From NCBI RefSeq assembly GCF_003289945.1, contig NZ_QMBP01000032.1, positions 1 through 40,114 of the forward strand: a stretch of DNA of 40,114 nucleotides. The letters are read 5' to 3'. The translations under genes and the position numbers were made by a program. Below are positions 6,847 to 15,224 of this stretch, piece by piece (within the stretch, counting starts at the first letter, position 1; each line of letters begins with the position of its first letter). This DNA comes from Mesorhizobium hawassense. Its GTDB lineage: Bacteria > Pseudomonadota > Alphaproteobacteria > Rhizobiales > Rhizobiaceae. The notes under the pieces are model-generated. The model searched no databases, was not told the origin of the DNA, and worked only from the letters and a program-made list of their open reading frames with translations.

Positions 6847-7962
6847 ATGGCCTGGTCAGGCACACCACTCATCGATCGCCGCGATTTTCTGCGGGCCGCT
6901 GGCGCCGGCTTTGCCGCCGCCTTGGCGCCGCGCGCCTGGGCCGAAACGCTTGCCACGGATGCGGTGTTTGCCACGGCTTTCGTCAAACGCGACGGCGGGT
7001 TCGGCGCCGCCGTGCTCTCCGAAGCGGGAAAAATCCTGCACGCGGTCGATCTGCCCGATCGCGGCCACGACGTCACGTTCGATCCGGTGTCGAAACGTTC
7101 GGTCGTCTTCGCCCGCCAGCCCGGCACTTTCGCCGTCGTCTTCGACCATGCCCGTCGCGACAAGCCTTTGACCATCGCCAGCATCGCCGGCCGGCATTTC
7201 TTCGGCCATGGCGTGTTTTCGTCCGACGGCGCCATGCTCTATGCGACCGAGAACGATTTCGACAACGCCGCCGGCGTCGTCGGCATCTATGACGCGCGGG
7301 CGAAATTCAGCCGCATCGGCGAATTCCCGACTTACGGCATGGGGCCGCACGAGCTGCTTTTGCTCGGCGATGGCCGCACGTTGGCCATCGCCAATGGCGG
7401 CATCGAAACCCATCCCGACTATGGTCGCGCCGAACTCAACATCGCGACGATGAAGCCCTCCTACACGCTGGTCGACCGCATCACCGGCGACCTCGTCGAA
7501 AAGCACGAATTGCCGCCGGCGCTGCATCAGTTGTCGATCCGCCACATGGATCGCGATCAAGCGGGCACCGTCTGGTTTGGCTGCCAGTATCGCGGACCTG
7601 CGACCGACCGCCCGGCGCTGGTCGGCCGTGCCGCGCGCGGAAAGGAACTCGAGCTGCTGGAGATGCCGCTGGACGTGCTGTCCGGCTTCCGCAACTATAT
7701 CGGCTCGGTCGCCGCCAATGCCGCGACAGGCACGGTCGCGGTCACCTCGCCGGAAGGCAATTCGCTGGCCGTCATCGACGCTGCCAGCGGGCGCGTGGTC
7801 GCGACCAGATCGCTGGTCGAGGTCTGCGGCCTCGCGCCGGACGGCGCCGGCTTCATGGCAACGACCGGCGCCGGCGAGATCGTCGGCGGCGCCGGCGCCA
7901 CCCGATCCGAGCCGGACTATGTCTGGGACAACCACATGCTGCGCATCGCGGCATCGGCCTGA
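6847..7962 (+). CDS. DUF1513 family protein, Tat-exported
   Basis: The 371-residue product has a twin-arginine signal (RRDFLRAAGAGFAAALAPRA at 11-30), so it is predicted to be folded in the cytoplasm before export to the periplasm. The rest has short repeated beta-strand stretches with Gly/Asp turns (for example FFGHGVFSSDGAMLYATEND and GMGPHELLLLGDGRTLAIAN), as expected for a beta-propeller. DUF1513 proteins regularly close gene sets of imelysin, di-haem DUF1111 and imelysin. It begins three bases after the previous stop and is the last gene of the iron cluster. Its biochemical role is not known. Confidence 0.85.
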   Translation: MAWSGTPLIDRRDFLRAAGAGFAAALAPRAWAETLATDAVFATAFVKRDGGFGAAVLSEAGKILHAVDLPDRGHDVTFDPVSKRSVVFARQPGTFAVVFDHARRDKPLTIASIAGRHFFGHGVFSSDGAMLYATENDFDNAAGVVGIYDARAKFSRIGEFPTYGMGPHELLLLGDGRTLAIANGGIETHPDYGRAELNIATMKPSYTLVDRITGDLVEKHELPPALHQLSIRHMDRDQAGTVWFGCQYRGPATDRPALVGRAARGKELELLEMPLDVLSGFRNYIGSVAANAATGTVAVTSPEGNSLAVIDAASGRVVATRSLVEVCGLAPDGAGFMATTGAGEIVGGAGATRSEPDYVWDNHMLRIAASA

Positions 7963-8093
7963 CAAACGGGTCTCGGCGTGGAAGCAAAGCCGCTTAACAT
8001 TTCTCCGCCCTGGCCCTTGCGGTGGCGGACTATGCCGGGCAGAGGGAATTGTGTTTCGATCCAGTTCGTTAACCGGCCTATGAAGCTGCCCGT

Positions 8094-8849
8094 ATGAAGA
8101 TGCTCGCCATCGACTGCGCCGCCAACCTGTGCGCCGCCTGCGTCTATGATGCGGGCACGGGAGCGGAGCTTGGCCGCGAGGTGCGCGATCTCGGCAAGGG
8201 GCATGCCGAGCATCTGATGGCCGTCATCGAGACGGCCCTGCAAGCCGGCGGCATCGGCTATCCGGACCTCGACGCCGTCGCCGTCTCGATCGGACCCGGC
8301 TCCTTCACCGGCCTGCGCGTCGGCGTGTCTACCGCGCGCGGCTTGGCGCTGGCGCTGAAAATCCCGGCGATCGGCGTGACGACACTGGAAGCCCTGGCTG
8401 CCCAGGGGGCGAGCGCTTTTCCCGGGCGCGCGGTGCTTGCGGCGCTCGACGCCGGCCGCGAGGAAATCCATGCGGCGCTCTATGACGAAGCGTTAGTCGA
8501 AACTTACGAACCATCGGTAACCAAGCTTTCCGAGGCAGTGACCAAGGCCATCGATGCCGAAGCGGTCCTAGTCGGGACGGCCGCGCCGCAAATTGCCAGG
8601 GCCGCAGGGCGTGCCTTCGACATCGGTCCGGTTGCCGCCACCGCCGACATTGCAAGCTACGCCAGGCTGGCCTCGGCCAAGGGGCCGGGCGAAAAGCCGA
8701 AACCGCTCTATCTGCGCGGCGCCGACGCCAAGCCGCAGGCGGGATTCATTCTCCCAAGGCAGGGCGATGGTCCAAAAGGACACCATGATCCCAAAAAGTG
8801 GAACCCGGTTTTTGGGAAAGATCATGGTCCAAAGGGAAAAGACTCCTGA
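8094..8849 (+). CDS. tsaB: tRNA threonylcarbamoyladenosine biosynthesis protein TsaB, with repeat-derived tail
   Basis: TsaB is the non-catalytic partner of TsaD in making t6A37 on ANN-decoding tRNAs. The ASKHA-fold start (MKMLAIDCAANLCAACVYD) and the motif SIGPGSFTGLRVGVSTARG (65-83) are diagnostic. The normal end of the family is near PKPLYLRGADAKPQAGFILP (about residue 221). Here the frame continues about 28 residues with an unusual Gly/Lys/His-rich tail (224-251). That tail is encoded by a palindromic repeat (8784-8827) inserted in frame. The TGA overlaps the rimI ATG (TGATG), so coupling to rimI survives the insertion. Confidence 0.93.
   Translation: MKMLAIDCAANLCAACVYDAGTGAELGREVRDLGKGHAEHLMAVIETALQAGGIGYPDLDAVAVSIGPGSFTGLRVGVSTARGLALALKIPAIGVTTLEALAAQGASAFPGRAVLAALDAGREEIHAALYDEALVETYEPSVTKLSEAVTKAIDAEAVLVGTAAPQIARAAGRAFDIGPVAATADIASYARLASAKGPGEKPKPLYLRGADAKPQAGFILPRQGDGPKGHHDPKKWNPVFGKDHGPKGKDS
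8784..8827. repeat. RIME-like palindromic repeat inside tsaB
   Basis: An imperfect palindrome runs from CCATGATC to GATCATGG, with inner arms CCAAAAA / TTTTTGG around GTGGAACCC. It shares the core AAAAGTG-N-CGGTTTT with the intergenic copies at 10275, 11838, 14589, 20927 and 33146. Its right half (TTTTTGGGAAAGATCATG) resembles the right half of the copy at 9352. It is translated as the tail of TsaB. Flanking GGTCCAAAAGGA / GGTCCAAAGGGA adds a direct repeat around it. Confidence 0.8.
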
Positions 8850-9343
8850 TGCGCATCCCGTTCTTTCAGCCGCGCCGCAGGGACTACGCGCTGGAACCGC
8901 TGACGGTCGCCGACAGCGCCGCCGTTTCGATGCTGCACCGCGAGGATTTCGTCCGGCCCTGGACCGACGGCGAGTTCGCCGCATTGCTCGAGCAGGACAC
9001 GGTGTTCGGCTATGCGGCCCGTGAGACCGGCCAGGGCGCCAAGCCGCCGGTCGGCTTCGTGCTGGCGCGGCTCGCGGCCGGCGAGGGCGAAATCCTGACC
9101 GTGGCCGTCGCCCGCACGCATCGCCGCCAGGGCCTTGGCTGGCAATTGATGGACGCGGTGCTGCGCGAACTGCACGCGCAGCGCGCCGAAGCGCTCTTCC
9201 TCGAGGTCGATGAGACCAATGCGCCGGCGATCGGACTCTATCGCAGGCTCGGCTTTCGCCAGGTCGGTCATCGGCCGAACTATTATCGCTCGACCGAGCA
9301 CGGTCCGACCGGCGCGCTTGTCATGCGCCGCGATCTTCGCTAG
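8849..9343 (+). CDS. rimI: Ribosomal protein alanine N-acetyltransferase RimI (GNAT family)
   Basis: This 164-residue GNAT acetyltransferase shows the acetyl-CoA loop RRQGLGWQL (92-100) and the late motif NAPAIGLYRRLGFRQVG. RimI acetylates the N-terminal alanine of ribosomal protein S18 and sits next to tsaB in many bacteria. Start ATG 8849 is chosen because it overlaps the tsaB stop (TGATG); an upstream in-frame ATG at 8798 lies within the tsaB repeat tail and is not needed. The stop is followed within ten bases by another palindromic repeat. Confidence 0.9.
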   Translation: MRIPFFQPRRRDYALEPLTVADSAAVSMLHREDFVRPWTDGEFAALLEQDTVFGYAARETGQGAKPPVGFVLARLAAGEGEILTVAVARTHRRQGLGWQLMDAVLRELHAQRAEALFLEVDETNAPAIGLYRRLGFRQVGHRPNYYRSTEHGPTGALVMRRDLR

Positions 9344-9351
9344 CCACAGTC

Positions 9352-9399
9352 GCGCATGACCCCGAAAATCGGCTCCGATTTTCGGAAAGGATCATGCGC
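9352..9399. repeat. RIME-like palindromic repeat after rimI
   Basis: Outer arms GCGCATGA / TCATGCGC and inner arms CCGAAAATCGG / CCGATTTTCGG form a strong hairpin. Its right half (TTTTCGGAAAGGATCATG) matches the right half of the tsaB copy, so the two make a subfamily. There is no T-run, so it is not a typical terminator, though it could stabilise the 3' end of the rimI message. Confidence 0.8.
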
Positions 9400-9470
9400 C
9401 AAGTGGGAGTGTTACGGCGTCCTTTGCGCGCGCTAAGGCGCGCGGCGCTGTAATGTTGGGGCCGGAGCGA

Positions 9471-10271
9471 ATGATCAAGAAATTACGGATTTTCCTGGCG
9501 CTCGGCTATGTCGTCGTCTGTTCCCTGGTTCTGGTGCCGCTGCAGATACTATCGATGAAGACAGGGCTGTGGCCCGAAACGTTGATCCTGAAAATCTGGC
9601 ACAGCATGATCCTGCGGGCGCTCGGCATGCGGGTGCATGTGAAAGGCGCGCTGGCCAGGGATCGGCCGCTGCTGGTTGCGGCCAACCACATTTCCTGGAC
9701 CGACATCATGGTGCTCGGCTCCTTCGTCGATGTGAAGTTCATCGCCAGGGCCGACATGGAAGGCTGGCCGCTGATCGGCATGCTGTCCAAACTGCAGCGC
9801 ACCGTCTTCATCGAGCGCGAGCGCAAGCGCACCTCCGGCGACCAGGCAAGCGAGATCGCCAAAAGGATGGCAAAAGGCGACGCCATGGTGCTGTTCGCCG
9901 AAGGCTCGACCGGCGACGGCAACCTCGTGCTGCCGTTCAAGAGCACACTGTTCGGCGCGGCGTCGATGGCGATTTCGGAAGGCGCCGCGGAACAGGTTTT
10001 CATCCAGCCGGTGGCAATCGCCTACACGCGCCTGCACGGCATGCCGATGGGCCGCCGCCATCGGCCGCTCACCGCCTGGATCGGCGACCAGGATTTGATG
10101 CCGCATCTGAAAACGCTGCTTGCCGAAGGTGCGATCGAAGCCGAGGTGCATTTTGGCGAGCCCGTGCCGTTCTCCAAGGGCTCGAACCGCAAGGAAACGG
10201 CAAGACTGATGGAAGCCAGGGTGCGCGAGATGATGCAGGCCATCCTCGCGGACCCGGCCAAGAGCCGGTGA
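9471..10271 (+). CDS. 1-acyl-glycerol-3-phosphate / lyso-lipid O-acyltransferase (PlsC family)
   Basis: This 266-residue membrane-bound acyltransferase has an N-terminal hydrophobic segment (about 6-28), the catalytic H-x4-D motif (H73, D78 in NHISWTD) and the EGSTGDG block (144-150). It transfers an acyl chain from acyl-ACP or acyl-CoA to a lyso-lipid. In Sinorhizobium the OlsA enzyme of ornithine-lipid synthesis is a PlsC-family acyltransferase of similar size, and from memory it lies in a similar neighbourhood, so OlsA is a real alternative to PlsC. Sequence alone does not separate them. ATG 9471 is preferred over ATG 9453 because of the GGAG just upstream. Confidence 0.85.
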   Translation: MIKKLRIFLALGYVVVCSLVLVPLQILSMKTGLWPETLILKIWHSMILRALGMRVHVKGALARDRPLLVAANHISWTDIMVLGSFVDVKFIARADMEGWPLIGMLSKLQRTVFIERERKRTSGDQASEIAKRMAKGDAMVLFAEGSTGDGNLVLPFKSTLFGAASMAISEGAAEQVFIQPVAIAYTRLHGMPMGRRHRPLTAWIGDQDLMPHLKTLLAEGAIEAEVHFGEPVPFSKGSNRKETARLMEARVREMMQAILADPAKSR

Positions 10272-10274
10272 TCA

Positions 10275-10323
10275 ATGCATGTCGCCCAAAAGTGTGTGAC
10301 GGTTTTGGGATATCGACATGTAC
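10275..10323. repeat. RIME-like palindromic repeat, GCATGTCG subtype
   Basis: Arms ATGCATGTCG / CGACATGTAC enclose CCCAAAAGTG...CGGTTTTGGG. It begins four bases after the acyltransferase stop. The core is shared with the copies at 11838 and 33146, which have the same outer arms. Confidence 0.8.
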
Positions 10324-10427
10324 AAAAGGAAAAGGCCTGAAGCGGGTTCTGCTCAGTCCATGCAGCACAACGCGCTTCGGGCAGAATCGCCTGTTTTTTG
10401 TCACGGAAAGGCGCTAGAAGCCGCCCG

Positions 10428-11837
10428 ATGGAATTGAACACGATCGAAAGCCACGACATCGGCGCTGCCGCCGAGCGCTCGGCCAGCACTGACCGGACGG
10501 CGAAAAAGGTCTTCGTCAAGACCTATGGCTGCCAGATGAACGTCTATGATTCCCAGCGCATGACCGATGCGCTGGCCGCTGACGGCTATGTCGCCACCGA
10601 CACCGTCGAAGACGCCGATCTGGTGCTGCTCAACACCTGTCATATCCGCGAAAAGGCGGCCGAAAAGGTCTATTCCGAGCTCGGCCGCATCCGCGACATG
10701 AAGGCCGAACGCGCCGAGAAAGGCCGTGAGCTGCTGATCGGCGTTGCCGGCTGCGTGGCGCAGGCCGAAGGCGCCGAGATCATCAGGCGCTCGCCCGCCG
10801 TCGATCTGGTCATCGGCCCGCAGACCTATCACCGGCTGCCCGATGTGCTGGCAAGGGTGCGGGGCGGCGAGAAGATCGTCGAGACCGAATATGCCGTCGA
10901 GGACAAGTTCGAGCATCTGCCCCAGCCAAAGCGCGCCGAGCTTGCCCGGCGCGGCGTCACAGCCTTCCTGACGGTGCAGGAAGGCTGTGACAAGTTCTGC
11001 ACCTTCTGCGTCGTGCCCTATACGCGCGGCTCCGAGGTCTCGCGGCCGGTGGCGCAGATCGTCGCCGAGGCCGAGCGCCTGGCCGAAGCCGGCGTGCGCG
11101 AGGTGACGCTGCTCGGCCAGAACGTCAACGCCTGGCACGGTGCCGGCGAGAACGGCGAGGAATGGGGGCTCGGGCGCCTGCTGTTCCGTCTGGCGGAAAT
11201 CCCCGGCTTGGCGCGGCTGCGCTACACCACCAGCCACCCGCGCGACATGGACGACGAATTGATCGCCGCGCACCGCGATCTGCCGGCGCTGATGCCCTAT
11301 CTGCACCTGCCGGTGCAGTCCGGCTCCGACCGGATCTTGAAGGCGATGAACCGCCGCCATACGGCGCGCGACTATCTGGCGCTGATCGAGCGCATCCGCG
11401 CCGCCCGCTCCGACATCGCCATGTCCGGCGACTTCATCGTCGGCTTCCCCGGCGAGACGGACGAGGATTTCGATGCGACGCTGAAGCTGGTGCGCGAGGT
11501 GAACTATGCCTCGGCCTTCTCGTTCAAATATTCGCCTCGCCCGGGCACGCCGGGCGCCGAAATGGACGGCCATGTCCCGCAACCGGTGAAGGACGAGCGG
11601 CTACAGCGTCTGCAGGCGCTGCTTCTCGAGCAGCAGCAGGATTTCGGCTTGAGTCTCGTCGGCAGGACCATCGGCACGCTGATCGAGAAGCCTGGTCGGC
11701 AGGCCGGCCAGAAAGTCGGCCGTTCGCCCTGGCTGCAGCCGGTTATTGTTGACGACAAGGCCGGCGGAATCGGTGACATTATTGATGTGCGAATCACGAG
11801 GACGGGCTTCAACAGCCTGTTCGCCGAGTTGGCCTGA
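10428..11837 (+). CDS. miaB: tRNA-2-methylthio-N6-dimethylallyladenosine synthase MiaB
   Basis: MiaB is a radical-SAM enzyme that adds the methylthio group to i6A37 in tRNA. The 469-residue product has the N-terminal UPF0004 cluster ligands C35 (KTYGCQMN), C71 (NTCHIREKA) and C109 (GCVAQ), and the radical-SAM triad C187, C191 and C194 (CDKFCTFC). A C-terminal TRAM domain follows. ATG 10428 is chosen because it starts directly before the conserved region; an in-frame upstream ATG at 10398 lacks support. A palindromic repeat abuts the stop codon. Confidence 0.95.
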   Translation: MELNTIESHDIGAAAERSASTDRTAKKVFVKTYGCQMNVYDSQRMTDALAADGYVATDTVEDADLVLLNTCHIREKAAEKVYSELGRIRDMKAERAEKGRELLIGVAGCVAQAEGAEIIRRSPAVDLVIGPQTYHRLPDVLARVRGGEKIVETEYAVEDKFEHLPQPKRAELARRGVTAFLTVQEGCDKFCTFCVVPYTRGSEVSRPVAQIVAEAERLAEAGVREVTLLGQNVNAWHGAGENGEEWGLGRLLFRLAEIPGLARLRYTTSHPRDMDDELIAAHRDLPALMPYLHLPVQSGSDRILKAMNRRHTARDYLALIERIRAARSDIAMSGDFIVGFPGETDEDFDATLKLVREVNYASAFSFKYSPRPGTPGAEMDGHVPQPVKDERLQRLQALLLEQQQDFGLSLVGRTIGTLIEKPGRQAGQKVGRSPWLQPVIVDDKAGGIGDIIDVRITRTGFNSLFAELA

Positions 11838-11883
11838 TGCATGTCGCTGGAAAAGTGCCCGCGGTTTGGGACAACGACATGCA
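11838..11883. repeat. RIME-like palindromic repeat abutting miaB stop
   Basis: Perfect outer arms TGCATGTCG / CGACATGCA enclose GAAAAGTGCCCGCGGTTTGGG. It starts at the base after the miaB TGA and ends 33 bases before the phoH start, so it fills the miaB-phoH gap. Confidence 0.82.
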
Positions 11884-11916
11884 TAGCCACGAGCCTCGGC
11901 AGATGAGGAGAGACGG

Positions 11917-12966
<1,050 letters not shown>

Positions 12967-12977
12967 CTAAACGCTAC

Positions 12978-13475
12978 ATGGCTGAAGACGCCAAATCCTC
13001 TGCCGGTATCCCGGTCGATGCCGATATTTTCGTCGAGGCCGGTGACTGGCCCGCGGAAGCCGAACTGACGCGCCTGGTCGATCGCGCCGTTGCCGCCGCC
13101 TTTGCCGAGACCGGCGTGAGCGGTACGTCCGAGCTCAGCATCGTCTTTTCCGACGATGCCCATATCCGGACGCTCAACGCCGAATGGCGCGGCAAGGACA
13201 AGCCCACCAACGTCTTGTCTTTCCCGGCTTTTTCCTTTCCGAAGGGCGGCCCGCTGCCGCCGATGCTGGGCGATATCGTGCTGGCTTCCGAGACCGTGGC
13301 GCGCGAGGCCGCACTGGAAGACAAGCCGTTGGCGAACCATATCACCCATCTCGTCATCCATGGCCTGCTGCATCTCTTGGGTCATGATCACGAGACCGAC
13401 GCCGAGGCCGAGGAGATGGAAGCGATCGAGCGCGCGGCGCTTGCGAGGCTTGCCATTCCCGATCCCTACGCGTAA
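12978..13475 (+). CDS. ybeY: Endoribonuclease / rRNA maturation factor YbeY
   Basis: The 165-residue product carries the zinc-binding motif HGLLHLLGHDH (128-138; ligands H128, H132, H138) that defines YbeY. YbeY acts in 16S rRNA 3'-end maturation and 70S quality control. In Sinorhizobium its homologue also affects small-RNA regulation. It lies in the conserved phoH-ybeY-corC-lnt order. Confidence 0.95.
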   Translation: MAEDAKSSAGIPVDADIFVEAGDWPAEAELTRLVDRAVAAAFAETGVSGTSELSIVFSDDAHIRTLNAEWRGKDKPTNVLSFPAFSFPKGGPLPPMLGDIVLASETVAREAALEDKPLANHITHLVIHGLLHLLGHDHETDAEAEEMEAIERAALARLAIPDPYA

Positions 13476-13496
13476 CAAAAAAGCTCAATTGACCCG

Positions 13497-14579
13497 ATGG
13501 CGATGAACGACACACCAGAAACTGCCGCCCGTCCGGACGCCGGCAGTGCTGCCAAGCCTTCCGAAAAGACGGAAGAGGGCTCGAGTCCGAGTATTCCGAC
13601 CGGCAGCGCGGCTGCGGAGCCGACGCATGCCGGTCCGTCCCTCTTCGACCGCGTGCTCGGCCTGTTCCGGCACCGCAACGGCACCAGCCTGCGCGAGGAA
13701 ATAGCCGGCGCGCTTGCCGAAACGGCGACCGACGCCGGTGCCTTCTCGCCCGGCGAACGCGCCATGCTCAACAACATCCTGCGTCTGCGTGAAGTGCGGG
13801 TGGAGGACGTCATGGTGCCGCGCGCCGATATCGAGGCGGTCGAGATCAACACCACGCTTGGCGACCTGCTCGGCCTCTTCGAGCAGTCCGGCCATTCGCG
13901 CATGCCGGTCTATTCCGAGACCCTCGACGACCCGCGGGGCATGGTCCACATCCGCGACGTGCTCGCCCACATCACCAAGGTCGCCCGCGTCAAGAAGGGC
14001 CGCGCCAGGGCGAAGACGCCGGTGACGACGGCGCTCGACCTCGCGCAGGTCGATCTCGCGCGCACCATCGGCGATCTCAATCTGATCCGCGAGGTGCTGT
14101 TCGTGCCGCCCTCGATGCTGGCCTCCGACCTGATGGGCCGCATGCAGACGACGCGCACGCAGATGGCGCTGGTCATCGACGAATATGGCGGCACTGACGG
14201 CCTCGCCTCGCTGGAAGACATCGTCGAGATGGTGGTCGGCGACATCGAGGACGAGCATGACGACGACGAGCCGATGATCACCCAGACCGGCGACGGCGTC
14301 TTCGTCGTTGACGGCAAGGCCGAGATCGACGAGGTCGCCAAGATGATCGGCGAGGATTTCACCGCCGGCGAGCATGGCGAATATGTCGACACCATCGGCG
14401 GCATGATCTTCAACACGCTCGGACGCGTCCCGGCCCGCGGCGAGGTCGTGCAGGCCATTCCCGGCTTCGAGTTTCATGTGCTCGACGCCGACCCGCGCCG
14501 CGTCAAGCGCGTGCGCATCGTGCAGAGCCCGAAGGGCGAGCGGCAGCGCCGCCGCGCCGCCCGCACCGAACAGGCCTGA
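13497..14579 (+). CDS. corC: CorC/HlyC family protein with two CBS domains (YbeX-like)
   Basis: The 360-residue product has no membrane-spanning segment. After a low-complexity N-terminus (about 1-45) come two CBS domains (from VEDVMVPRADIEAVE, about 100, to LIDEYGGTDGLASLEDIVEM-like sequence around 225-245) and a C-terminal CorC_HlyC transporter-associated domain. Genes of this type between ybeY and lnt are called corC or ybeX. They have been linked to magnesium/cobalt efflux and, more recently, to ribosome metabolism. A direct transport role is unlikely without a membrane domain. Confidence 0.9.
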   Translation: MAMNDTPETAARPDAGSAAKPSEKTEEGSSPSIPTGSAAAEPTHAGPSLFDRVLGLFRHRNGTSLREEIAGALAETATDAGAFSPGERAMLNNILRLREVRVEDVMVPRADIEAVEINTTLGDLLGLFEQSGHSRMPVYSETLDDPRGMVHIRDVLAHITKVARVKKGRARAKTPVTTALDLAQVDLARTIGDLNLIREVLFVPPSMLASDLMGRMQTTRTQMALVIDEYGGTDGLASLEDIVEMVVGDIEDEHDDDEPMITQTGDGVFVVDGKAEIDEVAKMIGEDFTAGEHGEYVDTIGGMIFNTLGRVPARGEVVQAIPGFEFHVLDADPRRVKRVRIVQSPKGERQRRRAARTEQA

Positions 14580-14588
14580 TATCCCGGA

Positions 14589-14632
14589 GCAATTCCAGGA
14601 AAAGTGCTTAGCGGTTTTCCGTCCGGAATTGC
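14589..14632. repeat. RIME-like palindromic repeat, GCAATTCC subtype
   Basis: Outer arms GCAATTCC / GGAATTGC enclose AGGAAAAGTGCTTAGCGGTTTTCC. It lies ten bases after corC. The core AAAAGTG-N4-GCGGTTTT is the same as in the GCATGTCG subtype, but both arms have changed together. The following GTAAAGACAAAAACTTGGAGCGG resembles the spacer after the copy at 20927. Confidence 0.82.
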
Positions 14633-14656
14633 GTAAAGACAAAAACTTGGAGCGGC

Positions 14657-15127
14657 ATGCCGATCGACGATCCGTTCAAGCACGCTGTTCTGGGTTCCGG
14701 TGTTTTCTATAAGGATCCGCGCACGGCCCTGGCCTGGCTGCAGGCTGCTTTCGGCTTCGAGCCGAGCATGCTGGTGAGCGACGCCGACGGCCGGCTCGTT
14801 CATGCCGAGATGCGCTTCGGCGACGGCTACATCATAGTCGATTCCGAATGGGCCGGCCATGTCGCCAGTCCGGCATCCATCGGCGGCAAGAACACGCAAG
14901 CCGTCTATGTCCGTCTGCAACAGGACCTTGACGCTCATTGCGAGCAGGCACGCATGGCCGGCGCGGAGATTCTGGAAGAGCCCACGGATCATTTCCACGG
15001 CGAGCGGCAATATCGCGCCCGCGATCCCGAGGGCCATATCTGGACATTCACGCGGACGGTACGTGTCGTGCCGAAGGACGAGGCCGAGCAACTGAGCGGC
15101 CTGCGCATCGAAGGTTGGCACAGATAG
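14657..15127 (+). CDS. VOC (glyoxalase/bleomycin-resistance-like) family protein
   Basis: The 156-residue product shows the beta-alpha-beta-beta-beta pattern of the vicinal oxygen chelate fold: FYKDPRTALAWLQAAFGFEP near the start, VHAEMRFGDGYIIVDSEW in the first half, and RQYRARDPEGHIWTF near residue 120-133. The second-half RDPEGHxW is typical of YkcA/PhnB-like members. Substrate cannot be assigned. It is inserted between corC and lnt, which are adjacent in many bacteria, and is preceded by a palindromic repeat. Confidence 0.82.
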   Translation: MPIDDPFKHAVLGSGVFYKDPRTALAWLQAAFGFEPSMLVSDADGRLVHAEMRFGDGYIIVDSEWAGHVASPASIGGKNTQAVYVRLQQDLDAHCEQARMAGAEILEEPTDHFHGERQYRARDPEGHIWTFTRTVRVVPKDEAEQLSGLRIEGWHR

Positions 15128-15224
15128 CGCTACCGTGTATCTGGCGGCGCTTATCTGGGTTTGGATCGTGCGGCGCGGCCTGTTAAATCTCTAACTCCCT
15201 GATTCGCGCGACTTGGGAAGCTGG

